Source of the DNA: JADMJV01 sp964649085
Lineage (GTDB): Bacteria; Vulcanimicrobiota; Xenobia; Xenobiales; JADMJV01
NCBI GenBank assembly: GCA_964649085.1
Contig: CAZYPN010000007.1
Location: 1-64,000, forward strand
Reading direction: 5' to 3'
Length of the DNA stretch: 64,000 nt
Positions within the stretch are counted from its first letter, which is position 1. Every line of letters starts with the position of its first letter. The notes under the pieces were generated by a model, which was not told where the DNA came from, searched no databases, and saw only the letters and a program-made list of their open reading frames with translations. The translations under genes were made by a program, and so were the position numbers. Positions 33,829 through 42,736 of the stretch are shown one piece after another.

Positions 33829-34452
33829 ATGCGCTTTCTGTGGATGGGTTTGGTCGGTGCAGCGCTGGTCGGGGCGGTTTCGGCCGAGCCCCCGGTCGTG
33901 AAGAAAACCAAGAAAATCGGCAACAATCATAATTCCTATATCTATCACGACAATCGCCCCCGCAGCCGCACGCCTCGCGCCGCCCAGGCGCCCCAGGCTC
34001 AGTACGCCGAGATCGACGTTCAGGCTCCCACCCTTCAGGCCGTGCCGCTTCCCACTGCCCCCCCGATTCCGACTGCTCCGGCACCGCAGGTGATGGCCAC
34101 CGAGTCCTACACTCAGCAGCACAACCCCGGACCGTCCCAACTGGCCGCCAACCGTTCCGGCACTTTCAGTTCCTCAATCTATACCACCGGTCCCATCTGG
34201 GGTCCCTGGGGGTTCGGCAACGGTTTCTATAATGGCTTTCCCTATGGCCCGGGCTTCTACAACACAGGGTTTAACACCGGATTCTTCCCGGGCTGCAATC
34301 CAGGCTTTCCCAATGGCGCCTTTCTCAACCCCTGCAACACCGCCGGCGGAGCCTTCTTCAACAGTGGCTGCAACGTCAACCTGACCCAGCAGCGGTTGAA
34401 TCCGGGACCAGGCGAACACCCGTTCTCAATTCAGATGCCTCGCGCTCGATAG
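33829..34452 (+). CDS. Secreted Gly/Phe/Asn-rich protein
   Basis: A 207-residue protein with a signal peptide (WMGLVGAALVGAVSA, cleavage near 20). A basic segment (VVKKTKKI) and a Pro/Ala-rich linker are followed by a low-complexity domain of GF, GFYN and GFPN repeats (WGPWGFGNGFYNGFPYGPGF), with Cys residues near the end. It may be a surface or matrix protein. GAGGAGG ribosome site. Its last 22 bases overlap the convergent LpxD-like gene. Family unknown. Confidence 0.7.
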   Translation: MRFLWMGLVGAALVGAVSAEPPVVKKTKKIGNNHNSYIYHDNRPRSRTPRAAQAPQAQYAEIDVQAPTLQAVPLPTAPPIPTAPAPQVMATESYTQQHNPGPSQLAANRSGTFSSSIYTTGPIWGPWGFGNGFYNGFPYGPGFYNTGFNTGFFPGCNPGFPNGAFLNPCNTAGGAFFNSGCNVNLTQQRLNPGPGEHPFSIQMPRAR

Positions 34453-35354
34453 CTGGCCAGGGCTCGGGCTCGCAAAGCCCGAGCCTTCATCTCCTGGGCG
34501 TAGTCGACGGCGGGCTCACCTGCCAGAGCCTGACCGCGCTCGAGGAAAGACCGGTCTACCCAGCAGCGACCGGCTACCTGCACCTGGGGTCCAATTTCAA
34601 CACCTCGAGCGACCACAGCCTGGGCTGCCACCAGAGAATAGTCGCCCAGCCGGCAGTCTGCCTCGACCAGGGATTGACTGATCAACAAGACCCCTCGACC
34701 CAACCGAGTATTGCGACCCACGAAGACCAGGTTGTCCAGCTTGCTACCTCGCCCTACGTGACAACCTTCCAGGCGACAACGAGCCCCGATGTAGACGTCT
34801 CGTTCCACGACGGTGTTGTCAGCCAGCTGAGCCAGAGGTTCGAGCCAGCAATTTTCGCCCACCTGACAGGCTTCACCCAGTGAAACTCCGGGTTCTAACC
34901 GGCTATTGCGCCCGATGCTGCAATTGGGGCCCAGACTGACGCGAGCCACCAGATGCACGCCGGCTTCGAGGCGAACCCCTGGACCCACGACACAAAGGGG
35001 ACCAATCGAGGCCTGGGGGTCGACCAGCGCTCCCTCGGCCACCCGGGCACTGGGATGAACTCCTGCCACCGGAAGCTCAGGCGGATACAGCAGTTCCAAT
35101 GCTCGCGCGAAGGTCAGCCGGGGATTCTCGGCCAGCAGCACGTTCCAACCCTCGCCGGGCGATTGGCTGGCCACCAGGGCACCTACGGCTCCTGGCTCGA
35201 GTCGTAGCTGGGCCACCTTTTCAACAAAGCTGAGACAGGAGGCCCGAGGCCATTCCAACGAGCAGGCGCCGGTCAGCAGGGTTTCTCCCTGACCGAGATA
35301 TTCCAGCTCCAGGATTCGGGCCAGTTCGCTCAAGGATATCGAGGTGGGGGACAT
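34431..35354 (-). CDS. LpxD-like UDP-3-O-acyl-glucosamine N-acyltransferase homologue lacking the catalytic histidines
   Basis: A 307-residue protein with the LpxD layout. A small N-terminal uridine-binding-like domain (SCLSFVEKVAQL) is followed by many left-handed beta-helix hexapeptides (VHPSARVAEGALVDPQASIG). LpxD adds the N-linked acyl chain of lipid A. In E. coli LpxD the key histidines lie in an AHN motif and an NGH motif. Here the matching positions read VGRN and ARG, so both are replaced. It may be inactive, use another mechanism, or modify a different substrate. No lpxA or lpxC is in the window. Confidence 0.75.
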   Translation of the reverse strand: MSPTSISLSELARILELEYLGQGETLLTGACSLEWPRASCLSFVEKVAQLRLEPGAVGALVASQSPGEGWNVLLAENPRLTFARALELLYPPELPVAGVHPSARVAEGALVDPQASIGPLCVVGPGVRLEAGVHLVARVSLGPNCSIGRNSRLEPGVSLGEACQVGENCWLEPLAQLADNTVVERDVYIGARCRLEGCHVGRGSKLDNLVFVGRNTRLGRGVLLISQSLVEADCRLGDYSLVAAQAVVARGVEIGPQVQVAGRCWVDRSFLERGQALAGEPAVDYAQEMKARALRARALASYRARGI

Positions 35355-35380
35355 TGTCGGGCGGCTTCGAAGCAGGCCGG

Positions 35381-36376
35381 GTGGAACCTGTTTTGTCGGT
35401 TCATAACCTCAGTGTGGCCTTTCCGGCCCGTGGTCAATGGCTCGAAGCGGTACGAGGAGTGAGCTTCGAGCTCTCGGTTGGCGAGACGCTGGCCCTGGTG
35501 GGCGAGTCGGGTTCGGGAAAGAGCGTCACCTCCCAGGCCGTTATGGGCCTGCTCGATCCTCTGGCCCGTGTGAAGGCCGATCGACTGACGTTCCAGGGCC
35601 AGAATTTGCTCAACATCAGCGAACGCGATTGGTGCCAGCTTCGGGGCAACCGGCTCTCCATGATCTTTCAAGACCCGATGACCGCTTTGAACCCGGTGAT
35701 GAAGATCGGCGAGCAAGTCCTTGAACCGCTGATGCTGCACGGCAAGCGCGACCGCACCAGCGCTCGTCTCGAAGCTCTGGCCTGGCTATCGAAAGTGGGC
35801 CTGCAAGAACCTGACAGGGTTTTCTCCAGCTACCCTCATCAATTATCCGGAGGCATGCGGCAGCGCGTGGTGATTGCCATCGCCCTCTGCTGTCGCCCCA
35901 GCCTGGTCATCGCCGATGAGCCCACCACCGCACTCGACGTCACGGTGCAGGCCCAGATCTTGCAACTGCTCCAATCACTGCAGCAAGAAGTCGGCATGGC
36001 GGTATTGCTGATCACCCACGACCTGGGCGTGGTCAGTGAAGTCGCCGATCGGGTAGCCGTCTGCTACGCTGGCCAACTGGTGGAGTGTTGCTCGGCCCGA
36101 TCCCTTTTCGAATCTCCTCAACATCCTTACACCCGGGGATTGATGGACTCGATTCCTCGGCTCGACAGGCCTCTCGGCCCCCTGCCTTCGATTGCGGGTT
36201 CCCCTCCGGGCTTACACGAAACCTTACCCGGCTGCGCCTTTGCAGCCCGCTGTCCCAGCGCCCAAAGCCGCTGTTCTCAACAGCCGACGCCGGTCTTGCC
36301 TCGCCCTTCCGGTGAAGGACTGGCTCGCTGCTGGTTGTTGCAGCCAGATTCGGAGGCCCGGCTTGAGCCTGCTTGA
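35381..36376 (+). CDS. Oligopeptide/dipeptide ABC transporter ATPase (DppD/OppD-like)
   Basis: A 331-residue ATPase from GTG 35381 (an upstream TTG at 35354 overlaps the divergent LpxD start). Walker A GESGSGKS, signature LSGGMRQRVVIA, Walker B LVIADEPTTALD, and the C-terminal oligopeptide-HPY region with CAFAARCPSAQSRC. OppD/DppD proteins drive import of peptides or nickel/sugars. No permease or binding protein follows, only the partner ATPase. Confidence 0.92.
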   Translation: MEPVLSVHNLSVAFPARGQWLEAVRGVSFELSVGETLALVGESGSGKSVTSQAVMGLLDPLARVKADRLTFQGQNLLNISERDWCQLRGNRLSMIFQDPMTALNPVMKIGEQVLEPLMLHGKRDRTSARLEALAWLSKVGLQEPDRVFSSYPHQLSGGMRQRVVIAIALCCRPSLVIADEPTTALDVTVQAQILQLLQSLQQEVGMAVLLITHDLGVVSEVADRVAVCYAGQLVECCSARSLFESPQHPYTRGLMDSIPRLDRPLGPLPSIAGSPPGLHETLPGCAFAARCPSAQSRCSQQPTPVLPRPSGEGLARCWLLQPDSEARLEPA

Positions 36377-37277
36377 AGTGCAGCAACTCTCGGTACAGTT
36401 CGGCACGTTTCGAGCGTTGCAACAGGTCAGCTTCAAGCTCGAGCGGGGAGAAACGCTGGGCTTGGTGGGCGAGTCGGGATCGGGTAAGAGCACCACGGCC
36501 CGCGCCCTACTGCGCCTTGTCGAGGCCAGCGCAGGTCGGGTGCTTTTCGATGGTCAGGAAGTCTTCCAGCTGCATGGGGCTCAGCTAAAGAGTTTTCGCA
36601 AAAGAGCCCAGATGGTATTTCAAGACCCCTATTCCAGTCTCAATCCGCGTCGCACTGTGGCTCAGGCATTGATGGAGCCCTGTCAGGTTCATGGCCTGCC
36701 AACTCAGGGTCGGGTCGAGCAACTGCTGGAGCGGGTAGGGCTGCGACCCGAGCACGCCCAACGATTTCCTCATCAATTTTCCGGAGGCCAGCGCCAACGA
36801 ATCGCCATCGCTCGGGCGCTGGCCAGCGAACCCGAGTTCATCGTGGCCGACGAGGCCGTTTCCGCGCTGGACGTCTCGATCCAGGCTCAGGTGCTCAACC
36901 TTTTGGCCGAGCTGCAAAAGGAACTGCAGCTGGCCATTCTGTTCATCAGCCACGACCTCGGCGTGATCCGGCAGGTGTGCTCACGAGTAGCCGTCATGTA
37001 TCTCGGTCGACTGATTGAAATGGGTCCGGCGGAAGAGATTTGCCAGCGCCCGCGACACCCCTATACAGTGAACCTCATCGCCTCGATTCCGGGCAGTCAA
37101 CGTCCGGCTCCCCCTACGGTTGGGCTCAACACGCGAAAGAGCCAGGGATGCGCCTTTGCACCACGCTGTTGGCGGGCCCAGGAAGCCTGCTGGAAACAAG
37201 CCCCAGAACTGCAGGAGATAGGCGAAGCTCACGAAGTTGTTTGTTATCACCCGGTGGAAGTGGGAGCTGTAGAATGA
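36363..37277 (+). CDS. Oligopeptide/dipeptide ABC transporter ATPase (DppF/OppF-like)
   Basis: A 304-residue ATPase starting at TTG 36363 inside the end of the preceding gene, with GGAGG 6 bases upstream. Walker A GESGSGKST, signature FSGGQRQRIAIA, Walker B FIVADEAVSALD (note A rather than P after the first DE), and CAFAPRCWRAQ in the C-terminal domain. It pairs with the DppD-like ATPase as a heterodimer. Its stop overlaps the next gene start (ATGA). Confidence 0.92.
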   Translation: MSLLEVQQLSVQFGTFRALQQVSFKLERGETLGLVGESGSGKSTTARALLRLVEASAGRVLFDGQEVFQLHGAQLKSFRKRAQMVFQDPYSSLNPRRTVAQALMEPCQVHGLPTQGRVEQLLERVGLRPEHAQRFPHQFSGGQRQRIAIARALASEPEFIVADEAVSALDVSIQAQVLNLLAELQKELQLAILFISHDLGVIRQVCSRVAVMYLGRLIEMGPAEEICQRPRHPYTVNLIASIPGSQRPAPPTVGLNTRKSQGCAFAPRCWRAQEACWKQAPELQEIGEAHEVVCYHPVEVGAVE

Positions 37278-39232
37278 ACAGATGGATGTCGGTAGCGTTG
37301 GCCGGTCTGGCCCTGGTTGGAGTCACCCGGGCCCAGCAGCTCCCCCAGGATGTGGTGCTGCCCAGCGACCCGAGTTTTGCCAATAGCCCGGACGCTTCGG
37401 CCTTTCCGGGCAGCAATGCGGCCTTTCTTTCCGACGACGTCACCTTTCGGGTTCTCCCCGACGGCTCTACCCAGTATGACGAGCACGACGTGATCAAGGT
37501 CTTTACTGCAGCCGGCGTGGAGGAACACAAGGACCTCTTAAGGGTCTATCGCTCGGACGTCGAGACCGTCGAGGTGGTGCGGGCCCGCACCATTTTGCCC
37601 GACGGCCGTTACTTGGAGATCCCCAAGAGCGCCGTGGTGGATGAGCCGATTTTCGAAAAGAAAGAGGGTAGCGTCAACCATACGTTCCGGCGCCTGCTGG
37701 TGCGCTACCCCGCCCTTTCGCCAAATGCCATCCTGGAGTTTCATCTGCGCACCCGGCGCAAGCCACTGCCCGGAGGCAAATGGTGGGCGGTAAGCTATAC
37801 CCAGAACCCCGAACCCATGGTGTCCAGTCGCTTTACCGTGGAGGTTCCGGCCGGTCAATTCTGGCGCTACGCCACTCCGGGCTATGGCGACCTGGAACCA
37901 CAACGCACACAGGAAGGCGACTACGAGCAGGCCCGGTGGACCATTGAAAAGAGCCCGGCGCTCCAGCAAGAACCTGCCGGGCCTCCTCTGGTGCAACAGA
38001 TGAAGCGCCTGGAAGTCAGCAACTTCATCGACTGGAACGATCTGAGAAGCTGGTTCGAGACCCGTTTCGAGGCCTGCGCTCAGGCCGATCCGGCGGTCAC
38101 AGCTCAGGTCAAGTCCTTGGGCGGTGAAACCGCTACAGCTCAGGAAACCCTGGAATTGCTCGGGGGCTGGGCCAACAAGAAACGCTTCCTGTCCAGCTCG
38201 CTTGACGAGTTTCACCCTCATCCGGCAGCGCATTTGCTGAACGAAGAGGTGATGACACCGGTCGATGCCGCTGTGCTGATGGCGGCGCTCTACCGGGGCG
38301 CGAACTTCAGCGTGCAGCCTGTGCTGGCCTTCGAGTTGCCGGCGGCCGAAGTTCAGCAGAGCCTGCCTCGATTCAACCGGGCCGACAACCTGCTGCTGCG
38401 GGTCTCTCGTGACGGAAAGTCCTGGTGGGTTGACCCGCGCCATCCACTGGAATTCAGCCCGTCGCCCCCCTCCGGTCTGCAAGGAGGTTCAGCCCTGATG
38501 GGTGCGGCCGAGCAACCTCTGGTAGCCCTGGACTCGGGGCTTCCTGAGGAAAATCGAGTGGTTACTGATGTCGAGGCCCGGCTCGACGAACGAGGCCGAC
38601 TGGAGTTGCGCTTCAACAGCCAGGAACACGGCGCTTCGGGTGCCATGTATCGCGAGGCCGGACGGGAACTGTTCGAATCTGGCAAAGACGAACGCGACCG
38701 CCAACTCAAGCGGTTGTTCGACCGCATCGCCCAGGGCTATGGCTCTCGGGCTCGGGTGCTCGACCACTACTTCAATCTTTCACCCAAACTCGGGGAACCG
38801 GTCGACCTGGCCGCAACTCTAGCCCTGCCCGACTTTGCGGTGCGAATCGGCGACAAACTGGCCCTACCCATGCCCATCCGCGTCAACCCCCAGTTGGTCA
38901 ACCTGGCCGAGGTCGGGGGCCCGCGGCTTCACCCTGCGCGGGTCGACCATCCCTGGCGGGAGGACTGCCGGCTGCGGCTTCACCTGCCCAGCGGCACACG
39001 GGTTGTCGAATTGCCGGAAACCATCCAGATCAACAGCCCCTATGGCAGCTTTTTTGCGACCGCGCGTTCTGACGGCAAGCAACTGCATTACTACAGCCGA
39101 CTGGTGATCCACGAAGCGGTCATCCCCAAAGAAAAAGTGGGAGAACTGGCCGAGTTTGCCCGTCAGGTCGTTCGGGCACGCGGCCGAGTCTTGCTGGCGC
39201 CCAACCAGGGCACTGCAAGGTCGCCCTCCTGA
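37274..39232 (+). CDS. DUF3857-type secreted protein (transglutaminase-like)
   Basis: A 652-residue protein with a signal peptide (WMSVALAGLALVGVTRAQ). The early beta-rich part (FRVLPDGSTQYDEHDVIKVF, VRARTILPDGRYLEIPKSAV, YPALSPNAILEF) is typical of DUF3857 proteins, which often carry a transglutaminase-like core. The classic Cys-His-Asp triad is not apparent, so enzyme activity is uncertain. It overlaps the ABC ATPase by 4 bases and precedes ispE. Envelope location is inferred. Confidence 0.75.
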   Translation: MNRWMSVALAGLALVGVTRAQQLPQDVVLPSDPSFANSPDASAFPGSNAAFLSDDVTFRVLPDGSTQYDEHDVIKVFTAAGVEEHKDLLRVYRSDVETVEVVRARTILPDGRYLEIPKSAVVDEPIFEKKEGSVNHTFRRLLVRYPALSPNAILEFHLRTRRKPLPGGKWWAVSYTQNPEPMVSSRFTVEVPAGQFWRYATPGYGDLEPQRTQEGDYEQARWTIEKSPALQQEPAGPPLVQQMKRLEVSNFIDWNDLRSWFETRFEACAQADPAVTAQVKSLGGETATAQETLELLGGWANKKRFLSSSLDEFHPHPAAHLLNEEVMTPVDAAVLMAALYRGANFSVQPVLAFELPAAEVQQSLPRFNRADNLLLRVSRDGKSWWVDPRHPLEFSPSPPSGLQGGSALMGAAEQPLVALDSGLPEENRVVTDVEARLDERGRLELRFNSQEHGASGAMYREAGRELFESGKDERDRQLKRLFDRIAQGYGSRARVLDHYFNLSPKLGEPVDLAATLALPDFAVRIGDKLALPMPIRVNPQLVNLAEVGGPRLHPARVDHPWREDCRLRLHLPSGTRVVELPETIQINSPYGSFFATARSDGKQLHYYSRLVIHEAVIPKEKVGELAEFARQVVRARGRVLLAPNQGTARSPS

Positions 39233-39235
39233 TCA

Positions 39236-40093
39236 GTGCATTCTCTGCTGGCACCTGCAAAAATCAACCTCACACTGGAGGTCTTGGGTGAACTTCCCGG
39301 GGGCTACCACGAACTGGACACCGTGTTCGCCAGCCTGGACCTGGCGGACGAATTGCGCTGGCGTGAAGCGACCCAAACCAGGCTGACCCTGAGCGGCGAG
39401 TTGCGCGGCCTGCCGATTTCATCCGGAGAAGACAACCTCGTGCTGCGGGCACTACGCGCTCTGGAATCCAGGGTTGGGCGTGAGTTGCCTCTCGAAATCG
39501 AGCTGATCAAAAGAATTCCCGCAGGCGGGGGTCTGGGGGGCGGCTCGGTAGATGCCGCGGCACTGTTGTGGGGGGTCAATCAAAGCCACCAGCTCGGCCT
39601 GAGCCCCCTGGAACTGCAGCAACTCGGCGCCACGCTTGGGGCCGATGTAGCCTACGGTGTGCTGGGCGGCGTTGCTCGGGGTCGTGGGCGTGGCGACGAA
39701 CTCGAGCCACTACCGGTGCCGCGCAGCCAGACCGTGCACCTGATTCTCCCTCCTTTTGCCTGCCCTACCGGCGACGTGTACCGCGCCTGGGACGCCCGTC
39801 CCGTGCCCCAGGCCCCGGGTTGCTCGGCCCGGCTGGTTGCCGCGTTGCAGACGGATACGCCTCTGGCTCTCGAACATCTGGCCAACGACCTTGAAAGTGC
39901 GGCCTGGCAGGTGCAACCGGCCCTGGCCGACATCACCCGAGCCCTGCAGTCTCTTGGTCGGGTCTTACTGTGCGGCAGCGGCTCCACCCTGAGTTGCTGG
40001 AGCGAGGCTTCCACCGCCGAGGTGGAACATCGAGTTCGCGCCTGGAATTGCCAGGTCGTAACCACGCATCTGGGCGGGGGCCCGCGCCTATGA
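39236..40093 (+). CDS. ispE: 4-diphosphocytidyl-2-C-methyl-D-erythritol kinase
   Basis: A 285-residue GHMP kinase of the non-mevalonate isoprenoid pathway. APAKINLTLEVLG (Lys9) and IPAGGGLGGGSVDAAALLWG (ATP loop, residues about 94-113) match IspE, and a late LCGSGSTLSCW fits the GHMP third motif. GTG start 3 bases after the DUF3857 gene. It is the only DXP-pathway gene in the window. Confidence 0.92.
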   Translation: MHSLLAPAKINLTLEVLGELPGGYHELDTVFASLDLADELRWREATQTRLTLSGELRGLPISSGEDNLVLRALRALESRVGRELPLEIELIKRIPAGGGLGGGSVDAAALLWGVNQSHQLGLSPLELQQLGATLGADVAYGVLGGVARGRGRGDELEPLPVPRSQTVHLILPPFACPTGDVYRAWDARPVPQAPGCSARLVAALQTDTPLALEHLANDLESAAWQVQPALADITRALQSLGRVLLCGSGSTLSCWSEASTAEVEHRVRAWNCQVVTTHLGGGPRL

Positions 40094-40893
40094 ATTTTCC
40101 CGACAGAGTGGCAGCGGTGGTGCTGGCCGGGGGAGCGCTGGGCGAGCTTCAGCCCGAACCGGGCGATTGCCCCGCCAGCAAGGGGCTGCTCGAAATTGCG
40201 GGTCTACCCCTGGCACGGCACGCCTCGAAAGCCCTGGCGGGATGCCAGGGAGTGCGTTCGCAGACGGTGGTCGCCCCCCAACCCTTCCCCCACTGGTCAG
40301 AAGTCACCCACTGGGCTGAATCCCAGCCAGGGCTGATGGGCTCTTTTGAATCGGGGGTGCTTCAGGCCGCTCGCGATGGCGACGACCACCATCCGGTGCT
40401 GGTCTGCTGCGGCGATCTGCCCTTTGTTCAGGCCGAGGCTTTGGACGACTTCATCGTCCGTTGTCGAGCCCGCCCCGCGGCCTCGATCTGGTATGGTTTT
40501 TTGCGCAAAGAAGTCAGTCAGAAAGCCTATCCAACCCTGCCCCACACCTGGGCGCGCCTGCGCGACGGCACATTTTGCGGCAGCGGAGTGATGATGCTTC
40601 GACCTTCCGTGATGCTGGCCATGCGGGACGCCATGGAGCGGCTAACCCGAGCTCGGAAGAACATGTTTGCCCTGGCGGGATGCCTGGGCTGGTCGAATCT
40701 GCTGGCCTTTGCGCTGGGCAGGTTGACGGTCTTGCGAGCGGAAGAAGCCGGAGCGCGACTTTTTGGAGTGCCCTGCGCGGGTATCGAAACGCCCTTTGCT
40801 GAACTCGGCTTCAATATCGACGATAGCCAGAGCCTGGAACTGGCCAGGGCGATTTTTCAAAAGCGAGGTGAAGCCCCATGTCTCACGAGGTAA
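40090..40893 (+). CDS. MobA-like nucleotidyltransferase
   Basis: A 267-residue Rossmann-type NTP transferase. VAAVVLAGGALGE at the N-terminus, SKGLLEIAGLPLARH and a VLVCCGDLPFV metal-binding strand place it with MobA/GlmU-like enzymes that join an NTP to a sugar phosphate or cofactor. The acceptor cannot be told. ATG 40090 overlaps the ispE stop. It is not IspD, whose motifs differ. Confidence 0.75.
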   Translation: MNFPDRVAAVVLAGGALGELQPEPGDCPASKGLLEIAGLPLARHASKALAGCQGVRSQTVVAPQPFPHWSEVTHWAESQPGLMGSFESGVLQAARDGDDHHPVLVCCGDLPFVQAEALDDFIVRCRARPAASIWYGFLRKEVSQKAYPTLPHTWARLRDGTFCGSGVMMLRPSVMLAMRDAMERLTRARKNMFALAGCLGWSNLLAFALGRLTVLRAEEAGARLFGVPCAGIETPFAELGFNIDDSQSLELARAIFQKRGEAPCLTR

Positions 40894-41261
40894 TTCATAC
40901 CGATCAGGCCCCTGCTGCGGTGGGGCCCTACAGCCAGGCCATTCGCTGGGGCCACCTGATCACCACGGCCGGACAGGTTGCGCTGGATCCACAGACCGGC
41001 ACGCTGATCGGTGAGGACGTCCAGAGCCAAACCGAACAGGTTTTCAAAAATCTGCAGGCCGTGCTGCAGGCGGCTGGTAGCGACCTGACCCGAGTGATCA
41101 AAACCACCGTGTTCTTGACCACGATGGACCATTTCGCGGCTATGAACGAAGTGTATGCCCGGGTATTTCCCGAGAATCCGCCGGCTCGCTCCACCGTGGC
41201 GGTGGCCGGGCTGCCCAAATCGGCACTGGTCGAAATCGAAGTGCTGGCCTATGTGGATTAA
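40878..41261 (+). CDS. ridA: RidA/YjgF family enamine-imine deaminase
   Basis: A 127-residue Rid protein, about the family length. VGPYSQAIRWGHLITTAGQV and PPARSTVAVAGLPKSALVEIEV are family signatures; Arg104 is the substrate-binding arginine and Glu119 the acid. It hydrolyses reactive 2-aminoacrylate and related imines, protecting PLP enzymes. It overlaps both neighbours (15-16 bases upstream, 11 downstream). Confidence 0.94.
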   Translation: MSHEVIHTDQAPAAVGPYSQAIRWGHLITTAGQVALDPQTGTLIGEDVQSQTEQVFKNLQAVLQAAGSDLTRVIKTTVFLTTMDHFAAMNEVYARVFPENPPARSTVAVAGLPKSALVEIEVLAYVD

Positions 41262-41763
41262 ACTGTTCCTGGCACTCGTCTGCCTGCTGAACCTGCCCGC
41301 GGCCGCCCAGGCGCCCGACGCCGAAACGGTCTGGCAGACCGTCGAGGCGGCCGGGCTACCCCGAGAACTGGTGGAGGTGCGCTACGCCGCGGCCTTTCCT
41401 CAGGTGGCCGTGATCGGACGGCACATGCCCGACGCCATGCTGTCGCTGGGCGGAGTGTTTATGGGCGGTCGCTACCTGGCGCCCCATCCGGCCACCGCCG
41501 AAGTCTTTTCCCAACTCGACGAACCCCAGGCCCTGGCCTGGGTATCCCAGGTGCTGCTGGCCTTCGAACGACCCTTCCTCAGCCTGCCCGACGAACTGGA
41601 AGGAACCGGGGTCTATGAAGCGCCGCAGGTTGTGACCGATGGCAACAGCATCCGGGTGCGCCTGTGGGTGGGCGATGCCGCCGCAAAAGAATATAGCCTG
41701 CGGCAGTACCATCTGTCTGCCACAGGCTATCGTCTGACCGTGCAAAAACGCTGGAAGCGCTGA
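41251..41763 (+). CDS. Secreted hypothetical protein
   Basis: From ATG 41251, 170 residues with a signal peptide (WIKLFLALVCLLNLPAAAQA). The mature part is mixed alpha/beta (VRYAAAFPQVAVIGRHMPDA, FERPFLSLPDELEGTG) and ends in basic residues. It begins inside the ridA stop and is therefore co-translated. Not recognised. Confidence 0.65.
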   Translation: MWIKLFLALVCLLNLPAAAQAPDAETVWQTVEAAGLPRELVEVRYAAAFPQVAVIGRHMPDAMLSLGGVFMGGRYLAPHPATAEVFSQLDEPQALAWVSQVLLAFERPFLSLPDELEGTGVYEAPQVVTDGNSIRVRLWVGDAAAKEYSLRQYHLSATGYRLTVQKRWKR

Positions 41764-41782
41764 AACGCGTCCGGGCGCCTGG

Positions 41783-42568
41783 CTAGGGATTCAGCATCTC
41801 TTCCTGGGTCGTGTGACCCGAGGCCAGAGCGTCGGCTGCCTTTTCGCGGGCCACCTCCATCATGGAATCGGGAAAGTCGAGCGTCATGGGCAGGGAACGG
41901 TCGTTGCCGGTTTCGCGGATTTCCAGGGGCTCAACCAGGAAGTCTACGGCCGAGAGTTCCATGCGACCGGCGTCTTGAGCTTCGGGAACTGGCTTCAAGT
42001 TGGCCACCTTCTTCAGGCCATCTTTCATCTGCGTGTCCAGCACTCGCTCGGCGGCTTCCAGGCTTTGCTGAGGGATGTCGCCCAACACGCGGTTCTCGAC
42101 GTGCTCCAGGTCGTTGTCGAGAGCCTTGAGTTCCTCGATCTGGTCGCTGGCAACCACCTGCTCAACGCCGTTGACACCTTTCACCACGCCATAACCCTCG
42201 GGAACCTGACCGTGGCCGGCAGCGCTGGCCTCGGCCTTCTCTTCCTGATCGCGCTCGTAGCCGCGCTTCATTTTCAGGTCCTGCGACTCGGCGTTATCTT
42301 CGGTCTCCTGAAGGCCGGCCTGATGAGCCAGCTCGGCTTCGTGACCCTCAATGTGCTCTAAGTGAGCTGCGTGCAGCGATTTCTGGGCAGCGTCGCTGAG
42401 TTGAACGCCACCGTCCTCATCCTTCTTGACCGTCTTGCTGCCTTTGCGCTGCGTGTTGGCAGTGCCGCCCGTCTGACGCAAATTTTCGGCCGTTTTCATA
42501 TCCGGCCCTTTGGCCAGTTGCTGATTGATGTTACTGAAGTAGTTTCCGCCGCTGATGCCGCTTGCCAT
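41783..42568 (-). CDS. Hydrophilic hypothetical protein
   Basis: From ATG 42568 (GGAGGAGG upstream) a 261-residue, highly charged, largely disordered or helical protein (VKKDEDGGVQLSDAAQKSLH, EHIEGHEAELAHQAG). There is no signal peptide or membrane segment. The frame is open back to 43759, but that part is antisense to the metalloprotease and is rejected. Family unknown. Confidence 0.65.
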   Translation of the reverse strand: MASGISGGNYFSNINQQLAKGPDMKTAENLRQTGGTANTQRKGSKTVKKDEDGGVQLSDAAQKSLHAAHLEHIEGHEAELAHQAGLQETEDNAESQDLKMKRGYERDQEEKAEASAAGHGQVPEGYGVVKGVNGVEQVVASDQIEELKALDNDLEHVENRVLGDIPQQSLEAAERVLDTQMKDGLKKVANLKPVPEAQDAGRMELSAVDFLVEPLEIRETGNDRSLPMTLDFPDSMMEVAREKAADALASGHTTQEEMLNP

Positions 42569-42736
42569 ATCTGGAACCTCCTCCGCGCTGCGCTCCTTTT
42601 TGAGCCTGGGTATCATATCACATGTCCCCCACTCCACAACCAGGGTATCGCAACGTATTGTTAACAAATTCAGGGTCCTACCGTTTGGCAACAGGTCGAT
42701 AAACTTCAAGGCCACGTCTACGGCCACAATGGGCGG
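42569..42736. other. 168-base intergenic region
   Basis: A relatively A/T-rich gap (GTATTGTTAACAAATTC around 42655) between divergent genes. It probably holds promoters for both, but no clear box pair could be assigned. Confidence 0.4.
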
